Notes: generated from the sequence alone by a model not told the origin. A stretch of 64,000 nt of DNA from Albugo candida (GCA_905220665.1 CAJNAR010000170.1:124001-188000), one strand, 5' to 3'; shown: positions 33,994 through 45,967, counted from the stretch's first letter. Numbers and translations: made by a program.

Positions 33994-34250
33994 TAGAATG
34001 ATCCTTCGATAAGTGACCTGAATTGTATTGCATTTCGCATGTATTTTGCATAACACCATAAAGCGGTATATAAAATCACGTAAACATTCTCACTGTTGTC
34101 GTCAAAGTAAAGTGATTGCACCTACGGCAATAAAGTAGAGAGAAATTCAGGACCGTGCCAAGTCGCAGAAAATTGGCGGACAAGTGATTAATTCTTTTTA
34201 TCTCAAAGTTTGGTCACTACCAATAGATTGAGAGCCGAGACTTTTTGGCC

Positions 34251-34991
34251 TTAAAAAACTGGCTCAACAGTTGGAGCAGCAACAATAGGAGCTGGTGGAG
34301 GAATCATTGACTGAGGTTGAGGAACTGGAAAGACAAGAGGAATATCTTCCTTCGGCTCCAGAATAGTAACAACGTCATCCAAGTTCCGCTTTGGTCCTTG
34401 TTTGCCGGTTGGGTCTTGTGGAAGCATGATGGACACCTTGACTCCCAATACACCTTGACGCATGAGCACGTGTCGTACAGCGGTATCCACATACTCTTGC
34501 CTCGCGTTACCAGTCTTAACCATGTATCCTTCCTTGAACTTCATGGATTTTGCACGCTGCGCTCTCAGCTTACCGGACACGATAACTTCACATCCTTTTG
34601 CTCCAGCTTCCATAACAAATCGAAGCACTGAGTAACACGCTCGACGGACCGCGAGTCCTTCCAACAAACGATATTTGAGTGATTCCGCTTGCGCTTGCGA
34701 GCAAAGTCCTCTGTTCGCAATACGCTCAGCGTAAAGCTCTACTGATCCCTCTGCAAAGTTGAATCTTTTCTGGACAACCGACGTCAATTCACGAATTCGC
34801 TGACCTTTTTCACCCAATACTTCTTGTGTTCGCGTTGCACGAATAATGATTTCCGTGCGAAGAGGAGTGACACGAACTTCGACACCACTGTACCCGTCTC
34901 CATACAGCTCACGTTGGAGCAGTTCATTCAGTTCAGCGTAGAATACACCGTCCGCCACGAACTTGCGCTTCTTTGAGATATTTGTCGCCAT
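34251..34991 (-). CDS. RPS3: 40S ribosomal protein uS3 (RPS3)
   Basis: A single exon of 246 residues, the normal length of eukaryotic uS3. The KH domain carries [19 protein letters not shown] followed by [11 protein letters not shown], and the C-terminal domain has [36 protein letters not shown] and [12 protein letters not shown], all near invariant. It lies at the mRNA entry channel of the small subunit. The C-terminus is Pro/Val/Ala rich, as in plants and animals. ATG 34991 matches the usual [16 protein letters not shown] start. Confidence 0.98.
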   Translation of the reverse strand: MATNISKKRKFVADGVFYAELNELLQRELYGDGYSGVEVRVTPLRTEIIIRATRTQEVLGEKGQRIRELTSVVQKRFNFAEGSVELYAERIANRGLCSQAQAESLKYRLLEGLAVRRACYSVLRFVMEAGAKGCEVIVSGKLRAQRAKSMKFKEGYMVKTGNARQEYVDTAVRHVLMRQGVLGVKVSIMLPQDPTGKQGPKRNLDDVVTILEPKEDIPLVFPVPQPQSMIPPPAPIVAAPTVEPVF

Positions 34992-36901
34992 TTTCTGAAA
35001 GTATTATGGATCAAGGAGTCCTCTATTCAAGGTACGAGTCATTGGTGTCCAATGATTTTAGACTGTGCAAACCTCATATTAGGATATCCTATCATTACGT
35101 CGCCACTTCAATTCAGGAAGCTTGTCCTTTGTGTAAGATACTTTGTCCGCTGGATCTAAAATGCATCCTTCCTCTATTTTGTATATAGCAACTAGCGCGT
35201 TACTGGTGGAATACATCACCAAGCAAAGACAAGTGGGAAGGACATAGCAATATCTGATGGGATTACAGACCCTGATTTGAGTTTATAAATAAACTTTTCC
35301 AGCTTTACACGTTGGAGAACATGCGAAGATATCTTTCGATGTCGATTCCTTTCTTACAGCTCTATTTTTGTGCGCTGGGTTCATATACATGGCCTGAATT
35401 CCATCCACCTAACTCCGATAATCTGGTAAATGGTACTGATCCTCAAGCATATTGCATCGCATTGTAGCAGGATGTATGGTCTTCGCGTCTATGAACCAAG
35501 CTTACCTGTAAATTCGCGGTCTGCAATGTGGTGTCTACATCCAACTGTTCATGTCAACATATTTCAGTGCGAATTTGACTCTTTCGATGAGAGTTTCAAT
35601 ATGTGATGTCTCATCCTGTTTCGCAACAAATTGCTAAATGTAATACAACGGCTCGAGAGCCTTAGTGTTTACTTGGTGCAAGGTCCATAACAATCATCGG
35701 AAAAGAAGGCAACAGGAACACATTGCTTGTACAACTGGCTGATGGGCCCCGCTTCGAGAAATCTTGTAGAGCGAGGATCCGATTCAGAGCAGTGCGTATG
35801 TCAACCGAGCTGAAGGCGAGGGCCCTATCTACTCGACATCGAAAGCTATTGCTATACGCGAGATACGACTTCTATATAATTAAATTCCATGCTAAAAAGC
35901 TGCATTTCCATTAGAGGCTTCTTCGTCCTACAACAGAATTGCATATATCACTACATACAACACGACGTACGTGACAACTCCATTTCGGAAAATGCTCAGC
36001 GATAAATCATGGTGTGCGTGTATTTGCATCCGAGAAAAAATCCTGATGAATATTTCTACAACAGTGAAGACCTTCTGACTCCGACGGAATTTTCAATATC
36101 AAGGACTCCATAGGTAAAATGCCATTTTCGCAACTATCAAAAGTCTACTTTGTCATCTCCCAGCTGAATTATAAGAAAGTATGGACAGGAGAGAAATATC
36201 GCTTTTCTAACACATCAATCTTTGTATAAGAAGAGGCTCTATTTGAACAGCATCGTATCACACTATTGCGTGTTTATCTACGCTAGCAAGTATCGCGACC
36301 AATATCGCATATTTGGTCAACTACAAACTCATTAGCTTTGTCACCACTTCTTGACACGCGAATGCCCCAGTCAGGATTTCATCTCAATAAATCGGGCTCA
36401 CAGCACAGCGTTCTCGCAATATCCCTGCATTGTCGGCACTTTCTTCCGGTATGCGGTTCTCACATTTTCCATAATTTCTTGCACGAGAGTCTCTCACTCA
36501 TATACCTTTTTGCGTCGCAGTAATAACACACAACGTCTTCTATCATATTCATCAAGTCGTAGGAACTGTAGAACGCTGATTGAATTCTCATTCTTCGAGG
36601 ATCCGAGTGCACATAATCAACTCCCCAGCCCAAAAGTTGACACCACCTCATTTATTTGATCATCGTCCAAAATATAGCAATCACAGAATCCAATACAACC
36701 AAATAGCCTGGCTACAGCCCGCACTATACAATTCCAAGTTTGCTTAAACAGAATGGACGTGTTTCAGAAAGAAACACAAATCAGCTATATCGACAACCAT
36801 TAGAGCTGCTTGCTGCTTAGAATTGTGTATACGATTGTCAATGATGCTTTTGTACCCCCTTTGCCAACATCCCATTTCAATCAGCATAGCATCGTCAAAG
36901 A
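34992..36901. other. Intergenic stretch of 1.9 kb, nothing supported
   Basis: No frame above about 100 codons, no motif, no tRNA-like arm and no tandem repeat that I can see. It is one of the largest empty gaps in the window and separates RPS3 from REV1. Noncoding RNA cannot be excluded by eye. Confidence 0.55.
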
Positions 36902-39874
36902 CTATTTAATCACTGGGGCTCTTCCTCCATCGTGTCGCTGGATATATATTTCCAATGGTGCGATCAAATGAGACGCCAAATTTCCTCTGTATCTCGCTTG
37001 AACCTCTTCATTTATACGCGCGAGAATCTGATTAAAGCCCTTGCATATTATCCCAATGCGCTTATCATCGAATTCTGTGTGATCCCTTGCGGGACTCTCT
37101 CGAAATGGCTCGAAATTTGTACCAAGATTTTTCTCAAGCAATTCGACCACTTTGCTGCAATTCCGTCGCGTAAATCGTAACATGTCAAGTACTTTGTCTA
37201 ATGCACGCTTTTCGACTTCGAATAGAATCCGAGCGTACACAGCGTCAAAGATGTCATTTATTCCCTGATTTTGTACCCATATTGAATCCCATTGCATTGC
37301 CGGAGACTGAATACGATTCAACGCTTCCAAAACCAATTTCGATATGGAAGGCACAAAAGATACATTTGGCTCAGAAAGCGAACCAGACGTCGAATGTATC
37401 ATTCCGTCAAACTCTGACGTAAATTCTTTGGCGAGTTTCTCGTGAGAATTTGTGTTTTTTGACGGCTTTGTGTATCGACTCACTTCATTACGGATGGCCA
37501 GAGGGAGCTCCTTATACACTTGAGTGTCAACTTGTGAGAAGAATACGTCATTGAGTGCTACAGAATCGGTGCTATGGCTCTCTATTGACCCATCAGATAT
37601 CTCTGCTGGTCTGAAAAATGGATTTGCTCGCTTTCGAGTGGGAACATTACGAATGGATCTCTTGCTGGGTTTCTTCACTTGTTGAGGGCGTTTTCTTTTC
37701 TGCTTTGGAGCGATTTGTATTGTTTTTGGAAACGCGGTCATAATCTCGGTCTGAATATAAGTTGGAAGCTCGTGCAAAACACTCTTATCAATTTGGCTCG
37801 CAGAAGGCCTTCTCCACTGCTTCTCAGTAGTAGTAATCGACAAGCTTTCTTGTGTAGTTCCAGCACTCTGCACACGCTGTTTGCTACTTGTGGAAGACAA
37901 TGCAGGCGATCCATGCTCGGACTGAGCCGAAAAGATCCATTTTCGGAGAGTATCTTGCTTGGTTGCAACCTCGGGATCCAGACCCATTCTCTCTTTCGGC
38001 TGTTTTTGCACCAGTTTTGTAGCAAGTAGACCAATGCCTCGCAAATCGGAATCGGGGAAGCGAAACTGATGCAATAAATGAATAGCCACACGTGCGATTG
38101 CATCATCGTCGTCCGTAGCTTCCGCGAGAATCTGCGTCTTGGAATAATCATCACATTTACCACAACCCATATACTTGAGTGGTTCGATCGACTCTCCTTT
38201 CTTGCGCTTCTTCACTTGGAGCGTGATTGAACACGTCAGCATGGACAGCTCTTGAAGACGTCTTTGTACCTCTTTAGCTAATTCAGTAAGAAAATCCACA
38301 GAATCTTGCCAGTTTTCAAAACGAATTCCAAAATTCACAACTGCGGAGACCGATTTTCGCATCAGAGTTGCTTCCATGGACACTAAACGATGATCGATCC
38401 CCCGCGCGAATTGATACAAAGACTCGCCAAGCTTTACTCCACCCATTTTATCAGCCAATTCGGATTTGGTGAGTTCTCGGACCTGCCGCACAGTATCAAT
38501 ACCAAATGAATCGAGACGTTCCGCAGCCCGCTTTCCAACGCCTGGTAGATCCTTGACGTTCAAAGCGAGCAGGAAATCATCGGCATGTTCTCGATCTGCA
38601 ATGTGATAGACTCCATTTGGTTTTGCCTTCCCAGTTGCCAGCTTTGCCAATAAAAGATTGTACGAAATACCAACACTTGCAGTGCACTGTGTTTGCTGAA
38701 ATATCGCGTCTCGAATTTCGACCGCTTTCTCGGTACCATCGATTTCAGTACCAAACTCCAAAAACGCTTCATCGCAGCTCATTGCTTGAACAAAAGGCGT
38801 ATGCTGAAAGAAAATCGTATAGATATCCACCGAAGCTTTCTCAATCGCTTCGAAAGAGTATGGTAGAACCACCAAGTCCGGGCATAGCTCTCTTGCAGTA
38901 TTCATAAACATCCCAGCATGAAGACCAAACGATCGTGCAAGATAATTACACGAAGAGATCTCAGAGGTTCCAGCACTCGATGAATGTGCAACAGCGACGG
39001 GTTTCGACTCAAGTTCTTTATGCAAGTGGTGGCATTTAATCGCTATAGCTACGAAAAAACAGTCCATGTCAACGTGCAGAATGACCCGTTCCTCACTTTG
39101 CGGTGACGCTCGATGCATTGGTGATTTTTTATACAGCGCTGCAAACTCATGCGCTCGCTGTTGGAAACGGGTACGCCATGTCCCGATATGATGCAATCTG
39201 GATTTAGCGAAAAAGCTTTTGAGAAATTCCGGTCCGTCTTTCGAAGAATTGGTTTTCTTATTCACAACAGCGTCTTCTTTCGGCGTTTTTTTGATCTTCC
39301 GATCAAGCGAATATTCACACTTGAGCTCTTCACTCGACCGCTGCGCCAATTCGACTGAAACTTCTTTCTCAGAAGAAGCGATCGGGAGAGAGCTCTCTGA
39401 CAACTTAAAACTTGCAGGAAGTGTTTCTTGCGTGGAGTCATGAATCCCGGGGTAGAGAAAGCTCTTAATGCCCAAAATCTTGCTTTGCGCAACACATTGT
39501 ACGATCCATTCCGGTGTCACAATTGGTGGCGGATGTCTCATCTTTTTGTATTGCCGCAATTTGGCGAGTGGTATATGTGTGGCGATAATGTGCGTCACGA
39601 GCGATGTCTGATAATGCTCGAAATCACCGCCGTGTTGGATAATCAGTCGTCTCAATTCCTCTTTACTTGGTAAAGTGTATCCGTTGACAAAGATAACAAT
39701 TTGTGCAAACAATTGTGAGCAAAGAACCGAACCGCGGAGAATATCATTTTCGCGACGAAGCTTTTGGATTTTATGCGACATGTAGACATCAAAGTCGCCT
39801 TCATGATGCTCTCCAACAGCGCGGCATCGTTTCGCAGAAGCGCTCGAAGAAGACCCAAGCATGCGGGTATACAT
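36902..39874 (-). CDS. REV1: DNA repair protein REV1 (Y-family dCMP transferase)
   Basis: A single exon of 990 residues from ATG 39874; the frame is open to 39916 but only with a TTG. An N-terminal BRCT domain spans about residues 48-138 (IVIFVNGYTLPSKEEL, GGDFEHY, PIVTPEWIVQC). The Y-family polymerase core starts near 265 with ILHVDMDCFFVAIAI, whose Asp residues bind metal, then NYLARSFGLHAGMFM, the catalytic SCDEAFLEF, and the helix-hairpin-helix KDLPGVGKRAAERL. Two ubiquitin-binding motifs with the Leu-Pro core follow (HELPTYIQTEIM and KELPLAIRNEVSRY). The last ~110 residues should be the C-terminal domain that recruits other translesion polymerases. REV1 inserts dCMP opposite abasic sites and scaffolds translesion synthesis. 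Confidence 0.96.
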   Translation of the reverse strand: MYTRMLGSSSSASAKRCRAVGEHHEGDFDVYMSHKIQKLRRENDILRGSVLCSQLFAQIVIFVNGYTLPSKEELRRLIIQHGGDFEHYQTSLVTHIIATHIPLAKLRQYKKMRHPPPIVTPEWIVQCVAQSKILGIKSFLYPGIHDSTQETLPASFKLSESSLPIASSEKEVSVELAQRSSEELKCEYSLDRKIKKTPKEDAVVNKKTNSSKDGPEFLKSFFAKSRLHHIGTWRTRFQQRAHEFAALYKKSPMHRASPQSEERVILHVDMDCFFVAIAIKCHHLHKELESKPVAVAHSSSAGTSEISSCNYLARSFGLHAGMFMNTARELCPDLVVLPYSFEAIEKASVDIYTIFFQHTPFVQAMSCDEAFLEFGTEIDGTEKAVEIRDAIFQQTQCTASVGISYNLLLAKLATGKAKPNGVYHIADREHADDFLLALNVKDLPGVGKRAAERLDSFGIDTVRQVRELTKSELADKMGGVKLGESLYQFARGIDHRLVSMEATLMRKSVSAVVNFGIRFENWQDSVDFLTELAKEVQRRLQELSMLTCSITLQVKKRKKGESIEPLKYMGCGKCDDYSKTQILAEATDDDDAIARVAIHLLHQFRFPDSDLRGIGLLATKLVQKQPKERMGLDPEVATKQDTLRKWIFSAQSEHGSPALSSTSSKQRVQSAGTTQESLSITTTEKQWRRPSASQIDKSVLHELPTYIQTEIMTAFPKTIQIAPKQKRKRPQQVKKPSKRSIRNVPTRKRANPFFRPAEISDGSIESHSTDSVALNDVFFSQVDTQVYKELPLAIRNEVSRYTKPSKNTNSHEKLAKEFTSEFDGMIHSTSGSLSEPNVSFVPSISKLVLEALNRIQSPAMQWDSIWVQNQGINDIFDAVYARILFEVEKRALDKVLDMLRFTRRNCSKVVELLEKNLGTNFEPFRESPARDHTEFDDKRIGIICKGFNQILARINEEVQARYRGNLASHLIAPLEIYIQRHDGGRAPVIK

Positions 39875-40057
39875 ATGACATGTGTATATCTTGCGTATAA
39901 ACTGTATAATAACCAATCATACGAATCTGTATAGCATCCCGCAGTCAGCCAATCAAGAGTATAGAAGCACATTAATTTGACCAATCAATCGATGCTGCCC
40001 TATAACGAGTGGCGGCAGCGTGTTTTCTGACTCGAAAAAGGTGACAATAAAATTGAA
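39875..40057. promoter_or_regulatory. Divergent promoter with three CCAAT boxes (REV1/GCH1)
   Basis: CCAAT occurs at 39913-39917, 39949-39953 and 39981-39985, all on the plus strand and each followed by CA, at spacings of 36 and 32 bases, within the 183 bases that separate the two start codons. Binding by NF-Y is inferred from the motif. Confidence 0.5.
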
Positions 40058-40834
40058 ATGACAACATCTTGCGAGCTACAAGCCTCAGCTTCGTGTAACG
40101 ATCAGTCTTCTCTTACCAATACGGTCAGTACTATCACAAAGTCTGAAGAACTCAATCAAAGCGGATATCATCATTCAAAGACGGTCGTAGTGAATGGATC
40201 GAATACAGTCGACTTGGAGACCCTTTCCAGCACATTACCATCCCGATACGAAAAAGACTATGAATCAGATCATATTAAACTCAATAAAATGGCGGATGCA
40301 GTCAAAATACTGTTAGAATGTATGGGAGAAGATGTCGAGCGTGAAGGCCTCCAGAAAACCCCGCTGCGAATGGCAAAAGCGTTGTTATACAATACGAAAG
40401 GGTACTCACAGTCTCTCTCTCAAGTGCTGAATCAAGCAGTATTCGAAGAAGAGCATGACGAAATGGTAATCGTGCGCGATATCGATTTGTATTCGCTTTG
40501 TGAGCATCACATTGTGCCTTTCATCGGGAAGGTACACATTGGGTATATTCCCAATGGTAAGGTCTTGGGACTCAGCAAGTTGGCTCGAGTCTCAGATGTG
40601 TTTGCGAGACGTTTACAAGTCCAAGAACGTCTTACAAAGCAGATAGCTCAAGCAATTATGGGTGTCATTCAACCTCGCGGAGTTGGCGTTGTCATCGAAG
40701 CCACTCACATGTGTATGGTGATGCGTGGTGTAGAAAAGAGCGGAGCTAGCACAGTCACAAGCTCGGTATTGGGCTGCTTCAAAACGGACCCACGCACACG
40801 AAGTGAGTTTATGGCGTTGATTCATCGACGATGA
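40058..40834 (+). CDS. GCH1: GTP cyclohydrolase I
   Basis: A single exon of 258 residues. GTP cyclohydrolase I converts GTP to 7,8-dihydroneopterin triphosphate, the first step to folate and tetrahydrobiopterin. The zinc and catalytic residues are visible in [21 protein letters not shown] (Cys and His) and [16 protein letters not shown] (second Cys). The allosteric and GTP-binding segments [23 protein letters not shown] (split here into [10 protein letters not shown] and [11 protein letters not shown]) and [12 protein letters not shown] are canonical. An extra N-terminus of about 75 residues, polar and Ser/Thr/Asn rich, precedes the conserved [13 protein letters not shown] helix; it lacks targeting features. 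The gene shares its promoter region with REV1. Confidence 0.97.
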   Translation: MTTSCELQASASCNDQSSLTNTVSTITKSEELNQSGYHHSKTVVVNGSNTVDLETLSSTLPSRYEKDYESDHIKLNKMADAVKILLECMGEDVEREGLQKTPLRMAKALLYNTKGYSQSLSQVLNQAVFEEEHDEMVIVRDIDLYSLCEHHIVPFIGKVHIGYIPNGKVLGLSKLARVSDVFARRLQVQERLTKQIAQAIMGVIQPRGVGVVIEATHMCMVMRGVEKSGASTVTSSVLGCFKTDPRTRSEFMALIHRR

Positions 40835-40963
40835 AAGAATGGAGTTGTATTGATAGAAGGTTCTAATTGCATCGCCTCTACCGTCGATTTAGATGGAGAC
40901 GCCATGTCCTTACGACTGATAGGAAGCTGTGACGAATGATAAAGCCTTATGTGTTGTCTGTCT

Positions 40964-43732
40964 TTATTCCACCTCACCCACACATCGTAGGAATGCCAGG
41001 TAATCGATGTCTGGATTCTTACTTTGTGACTGGCTTGTAGGCACGCAAAAGTGCCCGGCTAAACTCTCTGCTTCGGAAGGCTGCAGACCAACCTTCATTC
41101 TGTCCAGAACGGCGGTAAACTGAGACTTTGTCACGCGGTGACCTCGCATAGGATCATAATCCTGCAGATAAGGCTTCAACTGCAGTCGCTCCTGCTGCAC
41201 TTTGAGACGAAGGCGATCAAGAATTTGCTCAATCATGGGCGCGAGGTGCTGATTGTCCCCATTCTGATCCAATTCCGACAAAGATGTGTGTTCGAGTGCG
41301 TCCAGGAAAGCGCGCCAATCAATCTTATCCTTATGGCAAGACGACTGGAATTGCATTGTGAGTGTGCGAATATCAGTCGCATTCAAAGTGCATCCACATC
41401 GATTCAAAGCAGTGTGAAACTTTGAAATGGTAATCTCACCCGTACGCAGTTTGTCGCCTTCTGTGATGAATTCTTTGAGACGAATACGTTTGGCGATAAT
41501 CTGTCGACGGAGTTTGGCAACCACACGCTCCAAATCGATGGATTCTTCTCTCTCTTCTAAACGCATACGACGCGGTGATGCAATCGCTTTGTGTCCAGAG
41601 CCACTCACTCGATTGCGATTGCTGATACTATCCGGTAAGATTAAAGGCTCTAAAGTCTCCGTTTCCATCAGTTCCAACGCGTGCAAAAATGCACGATAAT
41701 CGAATTGAACTAACGTTTCCAATGGATTTGGGCTCTTTTCGCGAAATTTACGAATTATTAGTCGACAGAGCTTTGCATTCGGCAGCAAATTGTGCACAGA
41801 GAGTACTCTTTCAAATTTGCTTGTCGATATGTATCCATGTTTGGCGGTATCGAAATCTTCCAATGCGTCTTTGATCTCAAGTCGATTTCGTTTGATCATC
41901 GAATGAATGTTCCGAATCGTTGTGGTGACCAGAGCTTCCTCATCGATATCGAGGTCTTGCGTCTCACTATTTGATATATTTGATAGCTGGCGATTTGTAT
42001 TGAAAAGCGGCGTGCGCTCCAAGCCTTTGACTGTGAACACACTATCGACATCATCCACAAACAACTTCCACTTTACGAGTTTTCTTCCTTGCGCGTCCGT
42101 CTCGTTGCAAGCATACAAATTCGCCAAAATGTCAACTTCTTCCGGCGACACAATAAAGCCACACGCATTCAAACCAGCACAAAATTTAGCAAATGTGAGC
42201 TTTCCATGACGCAGTTTGTCGAAATCGCGAAAATTCTCTTCGATACGTACGCGATACTGCTTCACGTGTTGCTGCATGTAATGTAAAAGGATCGGAGCGG
42301 TACGAGCGGCTACTTTGCCTTCAGCTTCTTTAGTTGAAAGCTCACTCAATCGTAAAGGTGAGAGGATCTCTGAGATAATATGCGAATTTGCAGAGTTTGG
42401 ACGTTGATTTGGAGCTTCCAACGTACCCAATTGCGCCAAATCGAGGCAAAATGTCACGTAATTGATGTAGGAATCATCCAAAGCGCTTTTGTATCGGAGT
42501 AATATCACTGCGCGTTCTTGTTCAGATATCACGAGTTGAAGCATATCCATCACCCGAAAGAATTGCGGAGTCGTGATGACTTCTCGTCGAGTCCGATCAA
42601 AGTCCTGGAAAGCAGGCTTCAGATTCATTCGTCTTGTACAGCAGTAGGTTCCCAGACGCTTCATCAGCGCATCAAAGATTTTGGTTTCCCGCTCATCCAA
42701 AACGCCCCGAATGTCGCGGGAACATTGAGAACCTTTGCTCGCAGTTGTAAGCTTTGAAAGAGCATCCTCTCCGCCTTCGAAACAAGCAGCAAACGCTGCG
42801 TAATCGATTACAGCATTTTCCATACTTGAATTCGCGTACTTGTTCGCCAGCAAATTCAATTGTTGTTCGGAGATTGTTGTGAAGCAGAGCTTCACACACC
42901 GTTCAAATTGCGGACGTGTGATTTTTCCCGTGCGAAATGAATCAAAATCAGTAAAAAAACTCCGTACTCGAATTCTGTCCCTCGCAGCGAGTTGGCGAAG
43001 CTGAGATTCCAAATCGCATACTCCTTCGATTTCCAGGTTCTCACAATGTACGCGTTGGCGACGCCGCTCAGGGAATTGTGGCCTTGCAATTGATGCATTT
43101 ATATCGCTTGGAGATCGACTGATATCATAATGTAGCGCTCTGTAATTCACATCCAACTGATTCCCATACGCTTTTTTCAATACATTGAGATCGGACTCAT
43201 TCAAACGCACAATGCCGAGGATTCCGCGACTGAATTCTGCACGTGTCACGTATCCAGAGTTATTGTGATCCAAATCTCGAAAAACATCTTTCAAAATGAT
43301 TCCACGCGGCCGTGCTGCTGCTTCAAGATTTTTCTTAATTCTGTCGAGAACGTGAGCTTCCGTTTGGGTAATTGGATCCAAGCCGTATTTCGGTTCAACA
43401 ATATCAATACTTTTAGTCTTTTGCATTTCGGGTCGTGCTTCCAGTCTTTTAATTGTAAACACTTTATCGATCAAATCGCAAAAGCGACGATAATCGACAA
43501 AAAGACGATCGTTTGGAAGACAATACTTGGCGATGATTACGTTCACCTCCTTTGATGATAATTGCACACCACTCATATCGATAGCTCTTTTAAATTGATC
43601 CGTTTTGATCTTTTTCACGCGATGCACATCAAACGTCTTCATGAATTCTTCGAGTCGAATTCGACGTTGTTTGCATATTGCTCGTATTTTCGCCTTCACA
43701 GAGCGAAATTCCACAGAATCGTACTGGTTCAT
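40964..43732 (-). CDS. EF-hand array protein (EFCAB6-like)
   Basis: A single exon of 922 residues made of about eight ~110-residue repeats. Each has an odd EF-hand that follows a basic helix (R.RI.LKEF..FD..R.GKIT...F), an even, loop-poor hand (LS..E...L...Y) and a short VDYR.F strand, then a linker such as EAR or ERTP. Only one odd loop, in DHNNSGYVTRAEF, carries the canonical calcium residues with Glu at position 12. The others (DSFRTGKITRPQ, DKLRHGKLTFAK, DTAKHGYISTSK, DPMRGHRVTKSQ) have Gln, Lys or another residue there and should bind calcium weakly or not at all. The layout resembles EFCAB6, which in animals is found in sperm axonemes. An axonemal role is therefore plausible in zoospores but is inference. 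Confidence 0.82.
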   Translation of the reverse strand: MNQYDSVEFRSVKAKIRAICKQRRIRLEEFMKTFDVHRVKKIKTDQFKRAIDMSGVQLSSKEVNVIIAKYCLPNDRLFVDYRRFCDLIDKVFTIKRLEARPEMQKTKSIDIVEPKYGLDPITQTEAHVLDRIKKNLEAAARPRGIILKDVFRDLDHNNSGYVTRAEFSRGILGIVRLNESDLNVLKKAYGNQLDVNYRALHYDISRSPSDINASIARPQFPERRRQRVHCENLEIEGVCDLESQLRQLAARDRIRVRSFFTDFDSFRTGKITRPQFERCVKLCFTTISEQQLNLLANKYANSSMENAVIDYAAFAACFEGGEDALSKLTTASKGSQCSRDIRGVLDERETKIFDALMKRLGTYCCTRRMNLKPAFQDFDRTRREVITTPQFFRVMDMLQLVISEQERAVILLRYKSALDDSYINYVTFCLDLAQLGTLEAPNQRPNSANSHIISEILSPLRLSELSTKEAEGKVAARTAPILLHYMQQHVKQYRVRIEENFRDFDKLRHGKLTFAKFCAGLNACGFIVSPEEVDILANLYACNETDAQGRKLVKWKLFVDDVDSVFTVKGLERTPLFNTNRQLSNISNSETQDLDIDEEALVTTTIRNIHSMIKRNRLEIKDALEDFDTAKHGYISTSKFERVLSVHNLLPNAKLCRLIIRKFREKSPNPLETLVQFDYRAFLHALELMETETLEPLILPDSISNRNRVSGSGHKAIASPRRMRLEEREESIDLERVVAKLRRQIIAKRIRLKEFITEGDKLRTGEITISKFHTALNRCGCTLNATDIRTLTMQFQSSCHKDKIDWRAFLDALEHTSLSELDQNGDNQHLAPMIEQILDRLRLKVQQERLQLKPYLQDYDPMRGHRVTKSQFTAVLDRMKVGLQPSEAESLAGHFCVPTSQSQSKNPDIDYLAFLRCVGEVE

Positions 43733-43893
43733 GGATAGCTACGAAGGGAAATCGACACGGTAGGGAATCCAAGCGATCAGAAGGAATTGCCAGCGTACTT
43801 TGGGTCGGGGTCTTTGAGCAAACAAAAATACTGCTATTAAAATAGATTTTACCGTGGAAAGCCTATGGCAGTTTCCTAATGACACGCAATGGA

Positions 43894-45967
43894 TTAATTG
43901 ACATCATCAACTGCCGGTATTGTTTCTGTAAAGTGAGAGGCTTTTGTGATAGAAATATCTCCAAATGGTTCTGCTTGCTCGATCTGGACGTAATCTAGCG
44001 TCTTCAGTTGAAGCAATTCAAAAAAAATGCCAGCCGCTGTTCTTCGACTATGTGTGTGCCGCGTGAGTTGTCGGTAGGTCACTTGTTGCTAGACAATCAA
44101 TTTCGCATGTCAGAAGAGGCTCAAAGGTGTACTATGAAAGCACTTGCCTTATTCTGTAACGAAGTACGCAAAACCTTCATCACTTTGACCGTATGCGGAT
44201 GCCATTTGTGTGAGGATGTTGAGAGTTGTACCAGGCTATGATTCATTGAATCGTCGATATTCGCTTGGAGATCATTCACTGCGGCTAGTTCTAGATCGAG
44301 ACTTGGATTTTCTAATTCCACAGCCATGGGAGCAGGCTCAGTTGGATTGTCTTCCGGTAACTCTGGCGCTTCTAGCGGTCTGGGGATATATGTCAATAAG
44401 GATGTGTTTGAATATGAATGACGTACTCTTGGTTGAATTCAAAATCAGCTTCATTTTCCTTTTCCACTTCCATCAGCGGGCTCAGCGATTGGCTGGGGTC
44501 ATGGAGCAAACTATCCCGGTTCAGTGAATCCTATCGAGCATTACAGGGAATTGATCGCGATGATACTTTTAGGAAGACTTACCATGCCATCAGATGCTCG
44601 TCGAGCTTGCTCAATATCCTCATCGCTATTCTCGTCACTTTTTTCCCCTTTTTTGGTACTTCCACTTGGTTTGTCTTGGAAACACTTGAGTTTCTTTTTC
44701 ATGGTCAGATCGAACATTGCGAGAAGTTCATCAGCAATATCCACGAGGCAAGGACGAGTAAATAGATCCTCGTGTGACATGGCACACGCACTTGTACGTT
44801 TTCGTTTTCCGTACATTTCTCTTGTGCATGTGATATCGGAGACGTCCGCCATTGCTTTTTTTATAAACGAAGAGCTTAATTCCGTGACGCTATCACGACC
44901 GATTTTTCGCTTCTTCTTTGGCCGTAAGTCTCTCTCATTGACTGAAGGTGCAACGTCTTCTCGATCATTCAGAAACGCCGCTTCAATTGAATCATTCATG
45001 AGATTCTTATCGACATCTGTTGATATCTCCAGTGGATTAACATTTATATTCGATGAGTTCTCGACGTCGACATCTTGAAATTCGCCAGCAAAATCATCTT
45101 TTGCAAGCGAGGTATCCACTTCGGTGGGGTTCTCTTTATCAGCAGCCGTTAAACTAGCATCATCCAAGCTCTTCTCAGCCAGATTTTCCATCAAGGATGA
45201 ATCACTCAGGGCGTTTTGTATACTAGTATCCGCTTCACGAGCAATTTCCACATCACTGACCAAGCTCGTATTCAACATAGGATTTCCATTGACGTCTTCG
45301 TCTCTCCCATACTCAAAAGCTTCATCAATCTGGAACGCTTGCCAATCTCCACCACCAAAAGAATCGTCGACTATCGAAATAACAACTTGAGCTTCTTTCC
45401 TCACAATTCACTCAAACACATCGTACCAACATTCTCTTCCTGTACTTGCTGCAGTGTGTTTTCCAACATGATATCTTGTCGACGGCCAGCACTCTGACTA
45501 GAGGCTGTGATCCATTCATCCAGCGAAGGTGCTGTAATAGAGCTAAAATGAATCCATCAGTAAGGCCCCACTACATCGGATGAAACAGCGTACTCGATAG
45601 AGTATGTGAGCTCCGCTTCAAATTCACCAAAATTGCTGACATTGATGGCTTGTGTGCTCGCTTGCTGATGATGAGCTGGAAGATCGACAAGACCTGGACG
45701 GAACGCCAACTTAATTTTGACCAGTGCTTCGCTGCAGTCTGAATACAGATATTTGACTTTCCTCGAGTATATTCGCACCACACCAAGCAACAAGTGGCCA
45801 CTGACACGGAGCGCTAATGGCACTTGCGGGTTGACAATAGAGTCGACAGAGCTCTGGATATCCGCAGTGAATATCTGATGCTTATTGAGCTTCTTGTCCC
45901 AATGTGCCGCGAGCCAGATTTTCCCTAAAGGACCTTTCTTTGCGAGAATTATCTGCGAGTAAAACAT
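43894..45967 (-). CDS. RAD21: Cohesin alpha-kleisin RAD21/SCC1
   Basis: Six exons, complement(43894..44088, 44133..44379, 44427..44530, 44583..45370, 45427..45542, 45594..45967), sum to 607 residues with every phase consistent. The N-terminal SMC3-binding domain is clear: MFYSQIILAKKGPLGKIWLAAHW, split here as MFYSQIILAKKG and LGKIWLAAHWD, then RVSGHLLLGVVRIYSRKVKYL and the closing NFGEF. The acidic middle carries DDSFGGGD and likely separase sites. The C-terminal winged helix that binds SMC1 reads WHPHTVKVMKVLRTSLQ then QLTRHTHSRRTAAGIFFELLQ and LDYVQIEQAEPFGDI. RAD21 closes the cohesin ring. REC8 is an alternative identity, since the meiotic form has the same ends; the middle is too divergent to decide. 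Confidence 0.92.

Noticed and set aside
39875..39916. Longer REV1 N-terminus
   Set aside because: The upstream frame has no ATG; the DFDVYMSHKIQKL motif typical of the REV1 start follows ATG 39874 closely.
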